A stretch of DNA of 64,000 nucleotides, taken from assembly GCA_013180625.2 (NCBI GenBank), contig SNVD02014772.1, forward strand, positions 62,001 to 126,000, given 5' to 3'. Position numbers and translations under genes: made by a program. How positions within the stretch are numbered: position 1 is the stretch's first letter; each line of letters opens with the position of its first letter. Under the pieces are notes generated by a model. That model was not told the origin of the DNA. It did not search any database and saw only the letters and a list, made by a program, of their open reading frames with translations. Origin of the DNA: Boswellia sacra (Eukaryota; Streptophyta; Magnoliopsida; Sapindales; Burseraceae). This document shows positions 11,510 through 24,729 of the stretch, piece after piece.

Positions 11510-14189
11510 ATGCAGGATATGGAAACTTTACGCATATTTATACTATACAATGGTTCTTGGACTATACAAGAGAATGGTGGTTATTTATACACCGGTGGGA
11601 GGGTGAAACTATTGATAATTCATAGGTCTGCTACCTATAATGAGTTAGTTGACTGTATTAGTATTGGAATGGGTTGGGATCTTTGTAAGCATAACATCAG
11701 TTTAGAGGTTCAATTTGCTTTTAAGGGTCTTCCACAAATGCCGACTCCTATTGAGACTGACGATGATGTTTGTTTCTTTATACAACATTGTTTGGAGGAC
11801 CAACAGTCATATATACCCTAATTATCAAAGTTGAAGATAAAGAGAAACGAAGACAAAGGTCGGGATCCGATGCAGTACGTAGGCGACAAAGATCTTCTCA
11901 TCCCTTTATGTTTCGCTCAGCAAGTGGAAGCAATAAATTAAGTAAGTCCACTCCTTTTTGTGCATAACCACAATTGAATGATGATGTTGGCATCCTGTTT
12001 GACCAATATTCAGGGCATGCAGGACATGAGTTAGTTGGGATCTATCCTGAAAATGAAGAATGGGTGCCCCCATCGATGCTATCGAGATTGGTACGTCATC
12101 TTGATAGCATTAAAGAGTTTGAGAGTTAGGTAATATTGATGTTGACAATGGTAGTGATGATGTTAATGTTAATGATGACGATGGTGGTGATGAAGATTAC
12201 GAAGATAATGATGATGGTAGTGATGATGTTAGTGACGATTTTGAAAATCATGAACATATAGAGATCTTGAATGATGTGAATAAGGATATGCCATTTACTA
12301 TTCCTTCTTCAATTCGCATAGCACCTACTCCTCCAGTATACGGACATCAACAACATCCGATATCGAATAATGAGCAGAGAGTTGATGCAAATTGTAGACA
12401 TGAAAAAGCTAATTTGGGTTCCGAGAATGATAGTCATTGGGCTAACACTTTCAGGTCGATGCTGCCTATTGTGCATTCATCATCCACAGATGGCGATGAT
12501 ACTTTCTCGTTTGCAGTTGACGAGATTGAGGTTGGGATTGGACAAATGTTTAACAACAAAATAGAGCTTTGTGAGAAGTTATCAAGTTTGGCACTAAGAC
12601 GGAACTTTCAATTCAAGGTGAGGAACTCCAATGCAACAAGGTTTGAGGTTATCTGTCGTGTTGAATCTTATAAATGGCATTTACGTGCCACAAGGGTAGC
12701 TGATTCACATTTCTTCCAAGTGAAAAAGTATAAGAACCATCACACATGCTCCGAAGCCGGACTTCACCCAAATCACAAACAGGTAGGTGCACATGTCATT
12801 AGCAAACATATTAAGAGCAAATTCGTTAAGGCATCTAGAATATATCGTCCAAAGAATATTATGTCTGATGTTCAGGAGTCATTGGGTGTTAATATCACAT
12901 ACAATAAGGCATGGAGGGCAAAAGAGATAGATTTGTAAGAACTTCATAGATCTCTTGAGGAATCATTCACACTACTCCCCCAGTACATGTAACTGATTGA
13001 GAAAGCAAATCCGGGGATCAAAACTTCTTTAAAAACTGATGACAACAACCATTTTAGATACTTTTTCATAAGTATGGGGGCATATATTGCTGGATTTACA
13101 TCATTAATTAAACCAGTTATCGCAGTTGATAGTTCTTTTTTGAAAGGGAAATATAGAGGTACAATATTTTTGGCTTCTTGTATGGATGGAAATAAGCAAA
13201 TATACCCCTTGGTATTTGGAGTTGGGCATTCTGAAAATGATGACTCCTAGACCTAGTTCATGAGACAGTTGTGCGATCATATTGTACAAAATGTCCGAGA
13301 TCTTCTTTTCATTTCTGACCGTCATCGTAGCATTGAACGAGCTATTATAGCAGTTTTCCCTCATGCACTACATGGATTGTGCACTCATCATCTGAACGGT
13401 AACTTGAAGGTAACTTTCAAGGACAAGAATTTGTTGGATGTATGCCACCAAGCTGCAAGGATATATCACTGTACTGATTTCAACTATCATATGCGACAAA
13501 TTGAATTGTATATGCCAGCAGTAGTAGCTTATCTTCGAGATATTGGAGTCAAGAAATGAGCACGTTCATAGTTTCATGGTCGACGGTATAACATCATAAC
13601 AACAAATATAGCTAAGTCGATGAACAGCAGCTTGCAACACCATCGATTCCTCCTGGTGACATTGTTAGCATATTATTACCTGGCTAACTTGCAGCAATGG
13701 TTCTATGAGCGTCGACAGTTATTTGCTAACTTGGAATTACATCTCTCGTTGTGGGCTAACAAGTTGATGGAGGAGCGTCTAAAGGAGGTAAACATATGAG
13801 GGTTAGTGGTATCTCTGTTACTATGTATGAGGTTAGAGGCAATGACCGTGTTAGTATCGTTGATATGCACGCGTATGAATTTGCTGACGTGCCATGATTA
13901 TTGTGCCCACTGGTATACGACTGAAACATTACTACATGCATATGCTCTGCCAGTTGTTCCTGTTTGAGTTACTGAGGATTGGATGATTCCTAAGGAGGTT
14001 TGCAGCAGAGTGGTTCTACCGTCAGTCATGAGGAGACCAGTCGGTCATCCTCGGAGAATCGAATCCCTTTTGTCGGTGAGTCTAGCTCGTCTCGAACTTG
14101 CAGGCAATGTGAAAGTTTCATGTACAATCGTCAAACTTGCCGTAACCCAGTTCCACTTCATGATAGAGGATGAAGACTACCAAATGTAG
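11510..14189 (+). pseudogene. MULE transposase remnant (MuDR / MULE / SWIM)
   Basis: The order matches plant MuDR-type transposases. An N-terminal plant MULE region lies at 11510-11821 (MQDMETLRIFILYNGSW...). A GAT-rich acidic linker is at about 12130-12255. The MuDR DNA-binding region is at 12510-12935 (MFNNKIELCEKLSSLALRRN, then HHTCSEAGLHPNHK). The MULE transposase core is at about 13060-13560 (VDSSFLKGKY with the first Asp, ISDRHRSIERAI with the second, GLCTHHLNGN). A weak SWIM-like region follows and the tail is at 13983-14189 (RPVGHPRRIES). In-frame stops occur after the DNA-binding region (12936) and inside the core (about 13249 and 13255), and the frame changes several times. It cannot encode an active enzyme. 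Confidence 0.85.
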
Positions 14190-14639
14190 CCAAGGACTTA
14201 TTTTGTCTATGTAATATTTATTGTATTCCAATTTGTCGCTTGTTCAAATTAATAATAACTTTCATATATGTGATTTTGTCATGTATTAAACATTCATGTA
14301 TGAAACATTCACTTATATGCTTCGTCAATGTATGTACGTAACATTAATATATTAAACACGAGTCTATGTGCTTTTTTGCACCTATACGATGGGCGTTAGA
14401 CTATCTTAACGGTAATGTCTTTTTGCCCCACACTAATGTTCGTGCGAATCCATTTAATACATTCCAAACTTGCCATGTTGGTGATCACTGCATGATAGGG
14501 TTCATCATATGGTATCTTAAGGGTGAAAGACAGTCCAAATTCACCTGTCATTTGCTTCAACCTGCAAATACAAGGCCTGTATTGTTAAATATGATGCAAA
14601 AAGGTAAAAAAACAAAGCTAAAACAATGGCCCTACCAAA

Positions 14640-15215
14640 ACGCTCGACAAAACTTGACGCGCTCGATAACACTCGACACCTACATGTCGAGTGATGTCGA
14701 GTCGTGTCGAATGTGAATCCGACAATCGATATCAGTCTATTTTCGAAGACATATTAATCCGACACTCGACACTACCTTGCATCCGACACCACTCGACACT
14801 CGACACGTATGTGTCATGTCGAGTCATGTTAGATTCATATCTGACACTGGATATCAGTCTATTTTCAAAGACATCAAGTGTATTAATCTGACACTCGACA
14901 GTACCTTTCATCGGACATGTCGAGTGTCGGATACATGGTTCGAGACGTCGATATATCAATTTTCACGTATCTGATACTCGACATGTTGGATGAAAAGTAG
15001 TGTCGAGTGTCGGATTAATATACTCGATGTCTTTGAAAATATACGTGTCGAGTGGTGTCGGATGCAAGGTAGTGTCGAGTATCGGATTAATATGTCTTCG
15101 AAAATAAACTGATATCAAGTGTCAGATTCACATTCGACACGACTCGACACAACTCGACACGACTCAACACGTAGGTGCCGAGTGTCGAGATGTGTCGGAT
15201 GTGAATCCGACACTT
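14640..15215. repeat. Large imperfect palindrome in the MULE right arm
   Basis: The segment about 14640-14955 is repeated in reverse complement at about 14960-15215, centred near 14955-14965. Both arms carry the string ATATTAATCCGA.ACTCGACA and several CGACACTCGACAC motifs. The left arm has an extra unit of about 65-110 bp. The right half of the palindrome is also the inner part of the right TIR. Confidence 0.8.
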
Positions 15216-15674
15216 GCATTGTCTACGTCGCGAACGAAACGACTGGTTTCGTCAGTTTTCACATGCATCAAACCACAAAAATCACATTATAACACTAGAT
15301 TTATCCCTAAATAAGTTCATAAATCCGACGGAAACTCAAATCCCTAATTCAAATTCCCTAAAAACTAAATCAAATCTAATGAATCACTAAAACAATCAAA
15401 TAAATCACAATTAGGGACCCTCAGTGTCAATGGGTGCTTCTCTCTGCGTCGTCTTGCTTCTATCCTCAGCCAATGCTCGTGTTGGTTTACGTTTCGAGCG
15501 ATATCGAGGGGTTTCGGTAATTTTTGACTAAAGAGGAAAATAAGGGGAAATAAGGCTTTGGGAAAAAATTGAATAGATAAGGATAATTGAGTCTTTTTAT
15601 CAAGAAAGTGTCTATGACATGAAAATTTTTCAGAATATATCCAAATTTCAATGAAGGTCCCTAATTGTATCCAT
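14970..15674 (-). repeat. MULE right terminal inverted repeat
   Basis: It is the reverse complement of the left TIR. It differs by carrying an internal copy of the end motif ACAATTAGGGACCC at about 15407-15420, at a place where the left TIR has unrelated sequence. Confidence 0.85.
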
Positions 15675-16320
15675 TTATATAACAGGTGTGCTTTATCATC
15701 AGGAAAATGAAAGTACTACGGTGTTATGATGAGAGAGGTAGCAATTGAAAATAAATGGATTGATGCTGTCTACCAACAATTCAAGTCTCCAGGTCTCTTC
15801 CTTCCATAAGGATTCCTCCCTTGTTGGTGAAAGGGAAGGCCAAGCTCCCCCAAATCCATATCATGTGGAGTGCATTTAGGCATGCAACTCATCCTTGTGG
15901 GTCTAACACCATAAGAATAGGCTTCTTCCAAATTGCCACTGTTCCTTGATGAATTTTTCTACAGCCCGATCAATCATTGAGGGTTGGTAAATTGTATACC
16001 ATGGCATGGCAACTTGCAGATTCTCAAATTACTTTTGCTTGGCCACAACCCACGTAAATGTTGGGTCTGGAGCTGGAAGCCACACAGCCTTATATACACG
16101 CTCGCGCCTAGTTGGATATTAGCGGGCCTATTATATATCCGTTGAAGAAATGGCAATCTCTTCTTCCAAGATATCTAGGTTTGAAATGGGCAACAGTATA
16201 ATTTTTTGCTTCAGGACGTCAAGGCTTACCTTGTTTATTCTTGCAAAATTAAAGGCTTAATTAGCACCATACATTTGGAAGACGGAAAGCTAATTTCCTT
16301 ATAATTGATTGGGACCAATT

Positions 16321-17175
16321 TACATTTCTTTGTTCCCATTCTCAATGTCGGCTCCCTCCAACTCCTTAGTCACTGGCTTTAGAAACCAAATCCACCAACA
16401 ATCGGACAAAGCGTCCGATTTATAAATCAAATCCTCCCTTTTCTTTTCTTTTTTTTTTCCTTCCTTCCTTCCTTACTCTTTCAAAAAATAAATAAATAAC
16501 GAAAAAAATATCTAGTCATCGATGCGTCTGCACCTCACCATCGCCAGTGGCAGAGAGGTTGATGAATGGTTGCCTTTTGTGTTCAACACACGATGGAGAA
16601 GCTTGGGTTTTGTTGGATGGTGAGTGGTGAAGATGATTGAAGAAGTGGTGACGACAAATGTGCAGCTAAGATGGCGATTGTATCTATTTTTGAGGATTTT
16701 TTAGATATTTTCTGTGGGTTTTTAGGAATAGTGATCAAGGAAAGTTTTTTGGGAAGGACTTGATCTACAATTTGGTGGGGGTGGTGGTGGAGACGCGCCG
16801 AAAAATGGTCGTGCACAATGGCAGCCGGGTATTGGACGGCTACTTTTTTAGTTTCCTTGTGTTTCATTTTTTTTTTGGCTTTTGCAGCATGTACATGAAA
16901 CTTTGTAAATCTGATGAATGATAATGAATAAGCTGTACGAGGGAATGCAAATCTGTGAATCAATATATAAAGTACAAGAAGTACCAATTTACCCTTCGAC
17001 TATCAAACTTAACATATATCAGTTAACCAAGGGTCTGTTTATGCCATTTTTAAAAGTTAGGGGTGAAAATTGTACTTTAGCTTTACCTCAAGGTCATCGA
17101 TAAAATATTTCCTTAGAAAAGTTTAGGAAAAGTTTTTCCTAAATAAGCTCTTTCAGTCTTCACACAAATCGCTTA
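16321..17175. other. Intergenic with CTTC microsatellite
   Basis: A pyrimidine tract with repeated CCTT lies at about 16437-16478. A 134-codon open frame on the minus strand (16583-16987) has no recognisable domain and biased composition; I do not call it a gene. Confidence 0.5.
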
Positions 17176-17861
17176 GGCTGCGTTTGATGTACCGTATAGG
17201 ATTATATAATTATTACTGTAGCGGATAGTATTGTATGAAATTGTATAGTATAGGATTGAGTAAACTCTATACTGTGTTTGTTTTATCACTGATTGTATAA
17301 ATGTTACACAATACTGTGTTTGATAAAAGATTGTATTTAACTATATTAAATTCCTTTCAATAATAAAAATGGTTTTAAATTAATAAAATATTTTTAAATA
17401 AAATATTTTTAAAAATTATTTATATTTAATTAATTTTTTAGATAATTAATTTTTTTATTTAAATATTTAATAAATTATAATTATTTATTAAAATAATTTA
17501 TTTAAATATTCAATAAAACAAATAATATAAATATTTATTTATTTATATATGTTTGCGGTATTTATTGTCAAAAACTGGAACAAAAAATAAAGTTGTATAA
17601 TTTAAATATTTTAATAATATAATATTATATAAAATTATGAATTAAAAATTATATCCAACAATCCTCTATATCCTTATCATATCCAGCCTTAACACATGGT
17701 GAGGGACATCATTATTTTACCTCCTTTTATGCAGTCTTTATACGGATCTTATGCAACATTTTACTATACTATTTACCTTTCTACTGCACCAAACACGGTA
17801 TAAAAAAATTTTATGCGAACAGTACCTTTTATACTATATTATGTGGGCTGCCAAACATGCC
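17176..17861. mobile_element. Tourist-like (PIF/Harbinger-type) MITE
   Basis: The left end GGCTGCGTTTGATGTACC pairs with the right end, which in reverse complement reads GGCATGTTTGGCAGCCCA. The flanks are TTA (17173-17175) and TTTA (17862-17865), compatible with the 3-bp TTA/TAA target of PIF/Harbinger. The interior is AT-rich, without coding. A segment near 17695 (GGTGAGGGACATCAT) recurs in reverse complement near 35000, which suggests a related element there. Confidence 0.65.
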
Positions 17862-17865
17862 TTTA

Positions 17866-18728
17866 AAAATAAACATCCTCTAAAGCACCTCTAACATCTC
17901 TTTTGTCTTCGAAGTTTCTAGGTTTTTTTTCTTTTTTTTTTTTAAATCTTGTGCGAAGACTACAACTCTATCTATATAAGTATATTCAAATCTATTCTTT
18001 TCAAATCTCTCATATAAAGTTTACTAGATATCAATATTTATATATTTAATATAGGCAAAAGGTCATTTTATGAATTCGATTGAGCTCGTAAGTCAATTAT
18101 TAATTGTCATTAAAAAAAATTCAGAGGTGCGATATCGAATAACAGCATTCTAAGGGTTTATAACTTTTTTAGTTGATTAAATATGGTTTCGTTAATCATT
18201 GATATTTGTTCATTAATTTTATAAACAAGTCTTAAACTAAAACAAATAATAACGTTTCATCATTTAAATCTTCTTGGAAACACGCGTGTGTGTATATATA
18301 TGTATATATGTATCTATGTATTATGTATGTATGTATTATGTATATTATTATGGAAGAATTTTTTTTTAATTATCAACGTATTTACACAATAGATGTACAT
18401 CATTGTATGATTATCACATTACTTATCTCAATTACTATAATTTATTATTAGTATTTATTTATCTAATTATATCATACTATTTCAGTTTGTATATAAAGTT
18501 TGTAAGAATAGTATTGTCATATGATATACTATATATAATATTACTTGATCGACGAAAGAGATGAATGTGTTGATGGATTAAATGATATAGAAAAGACATG
18601 AGGGTACAAAATTATTTTAGTTAATTTGGGTTTGTAGCACATAACAATAAATTAATATATGGCCAATTTTGTAATAAATACTTTGGAAAACAAAAAACAA
18701 AAAAAAAAGAATTGTATAGGAGGAATTT
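17866..18728. other. Intergenic with a TATG-type microsatellite and a degenerate MITE
   Basis: An alternating purine-pyrimidine tract begins at about 18280 and leads into GTAT repeats to about 18345. The stretch 18360-18525 resembles the right half of the MITE at 59381-59594 (CAGTTTGTA ... GTTTGTAAGAATAGTATTG). No gene is seen. Confidence 0.5.
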
Positions 18729-21700
18729 TGACACGACCCGCCCCTAGCTACACGGGTGAATCATGCGTAAAACTGTGTGCTACTGACTGTTTCTTAATTC
18801 TTGTCTTTCTTATGGAACAAACTTGAAACAATTCTCATTACAACCACAAATAAATTTAAATAAAACAATTTAACTATTACAACCTTAACACACCTTGCAC
18901 CATCACGTGGCTGGGCCTCCAAACTTTATAACTATATCACATTTTACTTTCACCTGGGGGGAAAATTTTTAAAAACAAAGAAAAATAAAAACAAAGTTGT
19001 GAGTATAAAACTCAGTGAGTGGGGGTAAAAATATATTTGTAAATAAATCTAAAAAAAATTATATTATTATAAAATAAATCTTTGCTCTATAAAAAAAATC
19101 TCCATAATCCATAATTTTCATATTGTCTAAAATGTTATAAAACTTTAAAATAAATTACTATTGAATAATTAAATCCATCAAAATACTACTTATGGTTAAA
19201 ATAATAAAATAATCATCTTTAATCGTATAATAAATATGCTCTTGATGATCAGGCTAAAATCATCACTTTAGTTATTTACTATGCAAAATATAATTTTCTT
19301 AAAAATTTTCTTTCAGAAGAAACTTTTAAGAATCATGCTTCTTTTTTAAACTAACTCATATAAACATATTCAAAACTCTTTTCATTATACTAAATAAGTA
19401 CCCCTGGAACTGTCTCATCCTGCCTGGCGAGATCTAACATCGCATAGGCAGAACTATCTAAATTTCCTCATACCTGGTGAGATCTACATCACGCAGGTAG
19501 GGCTATCTGTACCTGGCGAGATCCAACATCGCACAGGCCTGCTATCTAGTCATGCGCATGCGTAGAACTGCCCCCAAAGGGCTAATGCGCCCATATCACA
19601 CGGCCCAAAGCCTCTATGTGTGTCTGAACGGGCCCCAAAGGCCTTTATCTTTCTATCTGAAATCTGCTGTCTCACTGTCTAAGTGAGCTGGGTACTAGCT
19701 TAGTATAATATAATTAAACTTTCTTATTTTTTTCTAAAACTGATTTCTTTTCAAAATTTGCTTCATATGCTAAATCATTGCTTCTCAAGCAAATTTATCA
19801 AAATTTGTAAATCTTATGTAAGCTGAAATAAACTCATAACATCTGAATTCTTGAAAATCTATGATAGATATTTAAAAGAGTAATTGCAATTACTTTAAGA
19901 AATCCTCGAAATCAAACTATGAAAAGAATTGATCGTAATTATTCTACTTATATACTTTTTATAAAATAGTAAAATATGCATCTATAATAATATAGAAAAC
20001 GATTCATAAATAAAACATGAATCTTTCTTAAAAATGCTAGATCATGGTTTCAAACTAACTTTGCAACTAAAATTTATATCTACAACCATTTGGAAAACTA
20101 GATTTGAAACATCTTAATAATTGAAAGCAAACATAACAAATGAGTCTATTTATCCTCGGGAAATAAAAAAAAGAAACTAACTTGAAATCTTCTGAATTTG
20201 CTAAAATTCTCAGAAATTCTATTAAATGCTAAATAAACATAGCTAGATAAATACTAAAACATATTTCTAATTATTCAGAAAAATAAATCTCTACTCTTTC
20301 TAAAACTTTCTAAAATATCCATAAAATAAAATACTTTCCATCTCACTATAAACCATAATTTATATTTTTATCTCAAAATCTCATATATCATACTTTAACT
20401 AAAATCTTTATGACTATTCTAAATTTGTAATAATTCTGCATTCAGGTCTCTGAAAATTCTGGAATAGCTTTCTAAATTCGCAATTCAGCCCCTACTGCTG
20501 GGTAGTTTTAAAATTTTGTATTGTCACCCCTACAGAATTAAATTCTAATTTTCAAAACTTTTTCTTTTTGCTTTGCTATTATTTTGAATATAAAATCACT
20601 TATCATTTTGTTAACCAAAATCACCATTTCTTCAACATATGTATTTATGTAAAGAAAATAACCTAATACCTCAATTTTCTATACTAATTCATCTAATTAT
20701 AAATGTCTCTTTTCCAATCATAAACAAAAACTTTCTACTTCCCACCAACATATAATATATATACATTCATGCTACAACTTTCACTTTAAATTTATTTTTC
20801 TCTTGTACTCAAACTTATCGAAACAACAATTACTATATATTCAAAACTAATCTACTAGCACCACCCATAACTATCTCTTCTATCCAAAATCTAATACTTT
20901 ACACACACTTATTTTCAAAATACATAAATCATCATTATCTATTCTAAAAACTTTTAATATAATTCAATTAATTAAACTAATAACTTAAATCATATGAAAA
21001 ACCATAAATTTAATACACTTTAATATAATATGAAATTTCCAAAACATAATCTACTCACTAATTGGATTGCACAACTTGGTTAGCTCGGATTTGATTCCAA
21101 AATCAACATTCCGCCTATCCGGCCACATTCCTCAACAAGAATTAATCCTTCCTTGTCCTAATATCATAAAAGAGCTCATCACATCATATTCAATTAGTAA
21201 TCAACTTGAATATTTAAAATTCTCAATATCCAACTTCATATCTTAATCCAATCAATCCTAATTAATCGTATTTCTAAACTTCTTAAACAGAACAGTTCTT
21301 ATTTTCTGATTTTTAATAAATAATTGACTTGTCAGAATGGCCTAAATTTTTATACAGACCTTCTACACATACATATCTAATAACATATAAAATTTCATAG
21401 CATTCCAAGTTCATTAAGTACCTCAAAATCTTCATGTTTCTAGATACAAAAATTCTGTAAATTCATTTCCAGAACTGACCTCTCTATATTCCAAAATACA
21501 TGATAATTCATACTAAATTTGTAAAATCACAAAACTCTCCAGATTTAAATTAGACATATACACAAACTCATACCCCAAATTTCATAATTTTTGAAGACCT
21601 CTAGATACCTCAAATCACTTACCAAAAACTGATTTTCTGCAGAAAAATTGAATTTCCAGTAGTAAACAGTAAACTTCGAAAATTCATAATAAATTGCATA

Positions 21701-22242
21701 CTCAACATTTTTCAGTGAATCCAACTTTAAACAAATCCTTATGATGTCTATTTTAACATATATAAATTTCAGAATCAGATTCAAAGCCAATAAATTATAA
21801 CAATTTTCGAAATTGCTACTGTTCACAGAACCCTAAATTTCTATTATTATCATCAAAACTCAAAATTCCCTCAAACAAATTCTATAACAATCAACAAAAT
21901 ATGAAATACCTTGAATAATACTTCCAATTTCATCATTGTTCTTCCTTCTCTCTCTATCTTCTCTCTCTAAAAATTTTTTAAATGTCTAATAACTCCTCTA
22001 AATTCATATCTATAGATAGAATTCAAGATATTGAATTTAATTTGGGTTAAAAAATGAAATTATTACCTTGAGAAGCCCTCAAAAATCCTCCAAATTTGCC
22101 ACTTCCCTTGAGCTCTCTCCCCCTTCTCCCGTCTGTCTTCTTCTCCTCTCTATCTAGATTTTTTTTTTTGTGTCTTATAAAAATTAGAAAATGGAGAAAC
22201 GGGCTGGGCTTTTGCACTTTGCCCAAATAGTGGCCCGTTACA
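18729..22242 (-). mobile_element. Large solo LTR (3.5 kb), Ty3/gypsy-type, minus orientation
   Basis: Read on the minus strand it starts TGTAACGGGCCACTATTTGG and ends GGGGCGGGTCGTGTCA. It is flanked by a perfect 5-bp duplication AATTT (18724-18728 and 22243-22247). Start and end motifs match those I know for plant Ty3/gypsy LTRs. A three-copy block built on CCTGGCGAGATC (about 19415-19550) lies inside. The whole 3514 bp contains no retrotransposon domain, so it is an LTR alone. Confidence 0.85.
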
Positions 22243-22247
22243 AATTT

Positions 22248-24729
22248 AGTGCAAACAATCCTAATGATACTTCTTAATACATCCCATACTAAAAGAAAAA
22301 AAATTTAAGCAATTAATATACACATCCTTAAAACCCAAAAAGAACATGGAGAAGTCAATCTAAGAAGTTGAGTTTAATTAAAACTTATACAATTTATCTC
22401 TCAATTCGTATTTAAACTGAATTTTTAACGGTCGGAATAAATGACAATTCATAATCAAAAACTCAGGTTGTGCTCTTTCTATTTTGCACCCAATGTTTTC
22501 TGTTTCCAATTTATTGGAATTTGGAGGATACTTGTCCCTTTTTGTTTCCAATTTTCATTTTCATAAAACTAAGATGTTTTCGTTTCTACCCCTAAATTTG
22601 CCCCTAGATATACAAACAATATACTACCCTTTTTATTCCCGTTTACTGTGCTTAAGAGTTCAAATATAATTCCCCATTCTCTCTCTCTCTCCATTTTTTG
22701 TAGCAAATTTCGTCTTCTCTCACCTAGACCACATTTCCTTCTTCTGCTCTCGAGCTGATCTCTACCTTTATTCACTATGGCTATGAAATCAACCTTGTAG
22801 ATCGTTATTGTGTTGGGTAAGACCATATTACAATAATTTTTTTCACCTTATTAGTTTCCTTTCTTGTGTGTTTGCTGTCCATTTTTTAAGGACGCCATAG
22901 ATCTACTTTTAGCTCTATTTTTTCATTTTTTTTGTGTTTCGGTTTCCTTAACTGCTGCTACATCTAGTGTTTAGTCGATCTCTCAACGCTTTATCTTTGT
23001 ATGATGTTATAACTTATAAATGGTGCTCATGAATACATTTTAGGTCTTTTGCTATGGTACTGTACTACATATATATGGTGTGTGTGACCAAGTACAACAT
23101 TTAATTTCCAATAGGTTAAAGTATATTTATTATATATACCACAGTCGCAGGTCAATGACCTTGAACACAACTTAGAAAATTAAGGGTACTACCGATTACA
23201 CATGTCCATCAAAAATTACTAGAACTAGAAATTATATAATTAAAATATACTTATATACTTTCTTATTGATGATGCCATGGTGGACTTCCGAGGTTATCTT
23301 CTAATTATAAGAAGGCAGCACGTACCAATTTGACATTTCTAACTTTAACACCTCTATAACTGCATAGATACGAAGTTTTAACATAAAATATGAATTCAAG
23401 ATTGAGCTTTTTATACTTTGGAGCCTGTTTATACTGATTTCTTGGAGAATCAATTTGTGAATTAGATTTCAAAACTAGGTAGGGAATAACTACTTAAAAA
23501 CTAACTTTTTCAAATTTAATTTTAGAATGGATAAATAAAAAATCCTTATAAAATAAAAATACTCTTAAATAATTTTAAAATAGATAAATTATTTAGGATA
23601 TTTTATAAAATAGAGTTAAAAAATTATTGACGCCAACCATTGGCGACAGTATGTGTCTTATTTTTCATATAAAATAATTCTAAATATTTAATCGATTTAA
23701 AAATATTTATTAATTTATAATATAACTATTACATATATTCATATTATATTATAATTAGTTCTTCTTAATATTATAATTTTAAATATAATCTTAATATACC
23801 TTGAATATAATTGCAATTTTTTTTTACCAAAATCATTTATATTAGAACTAGAAAGCATAGGCTAGTGTTTTTATGATGATTGCTAGTGTACAATTGATGA
23901 ATGTTGTTTATTAATATATAAGTGATATGTTTCAAAGGGCTTAGAAGAAGTAGAGGTATAGTATTCAACTGCTTTTCATCCCTTGATGTCTCTCTAGTTA
24001 ATTGCTTAGACATAACTCTGCCTACTCGCTACATATCTACATCTATGTTTACATCTAGCATGGAATTCAAAGTGGCTGAACATTCCAAGCAAAGGCAGAG
24101 AAATATGGACAAGTACTAAGAATCTCCAATATCTGTGAAAACCCATAAATATCAGCAGCAACGAATAATGCAACCATATCTTACCAAAATCTCACACCAT
24201 CCTTTCCATCAAGAACCACATTAATTCATTAATTAATTAGCTCTCTAAATATAAATTTTACAAACATCCCATGATCTCTTTACGATTTGCCTTTACCACA
24301 GGATCTTCGTAGGATCAAGTTCCCAACTTCATCCTAGATTCTCTTTTTTTGGTTGCTTGATTATCATTTTTATTTTTCAATGTTATCGTCATACAAATTA
24401 AAATGTGCTTACTCTATGTTCTTCAATATTGTCGTTAACAGTGTGAATGAATCAGTTTGTTAACTAAAGCTTTTAGTTAAGGAAACAGTTTTGAGTGGAT
24501 TTTAAATATTTTTACAAAAAGCATCTAATTCAATAATAATTCAAATTATATTGCAGGTACAATATTAAACAGTTGTTCCAATCTGTGTCCTCGATTGTGA
24601 TTAATTATAAATAGGTACCTATAACTCAATTACATCTACACGTTATTTAATAGGTTATTGAGATATGTCAATGCTTACGTGTCATTAAATTTCTCTTCTA
24701 TTTTGTAGTATTAGTTGCAACGATATGAC
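22248..24729. other. Intergenic
   Basis: No recognisable gene or RNA. CT-rich microsatellite-like sequence lies at about 22676-22695. A GGAGCCTGTTTATACTGATT string at about 23420 resembles a MITE end, but no partner was found. Confidence 0.45.

Larger units (their letters stand above)
10689..15674 (+). mobile_element. Mutator-like element (MULE), long-TIR, non-functional
   Basis: An element of about 5.0 kb, bounded by inverted repeats of roughly 650-700 bp. The outer ends read AATGGACACAATTAGGGACC on the left and, in reverse complement, AATGGATACAATTAGGGACC on the right. Inside is a decayed MuDR-type transposase on the plus strand. The insertion point lies in intron 6 of an SEO pseudogene. 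Sequences outside each end (TTATTATACAAGG at 10667-10679; TTTATATAACAGG at 15673-15685) both align with the same spot of gene 2 intron 6, which is what a diverged target duplication would give. Exact duplication length cannot be fixed. Confidence 0.85.
10360..16320 (-). pseudogene. SEO family pseudogene fragment (partial exon 7, exon 6, part of intron 5), split by a MULE
   Basis: Part of exon 7 lies at 10360-10566 (GEEEIEWIRDFATTAT; gene 2 has GGEDIEWIRNFTTTAA). Exon 6 lies at about 15758-16238, followed by intron 5 homology to about 16310. In gene 2 these exons are separated by a 202-bp intron; here the intron holds a 5 kb MULE (10689-15674). The coding sequence is dead: exon 7 is frame-shifted and lacks its 3' two-thirds, its acceptor side is deleted, and exon 6 has a CAA-to-TAA change (KQK*FENL) and further frame changes. 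Exons 1-5 were not found. Nucleotide similarity is closer to SEO gene 2 than to gene 1, in the intron as well. Confidence 0.85.

Noticed and set aside
11317..11625. A 102-codon frame
   Set aside because: Half of it is the CTCGACAC-rich MULE subterminal repeat; the real transposase start is in another frame at 11510.
16583..16987. A 134-codon minus-strand protein
   Set aside because: No domain recognised, composition like translated AT-rich spacer, and no sign of splicing or promoter.
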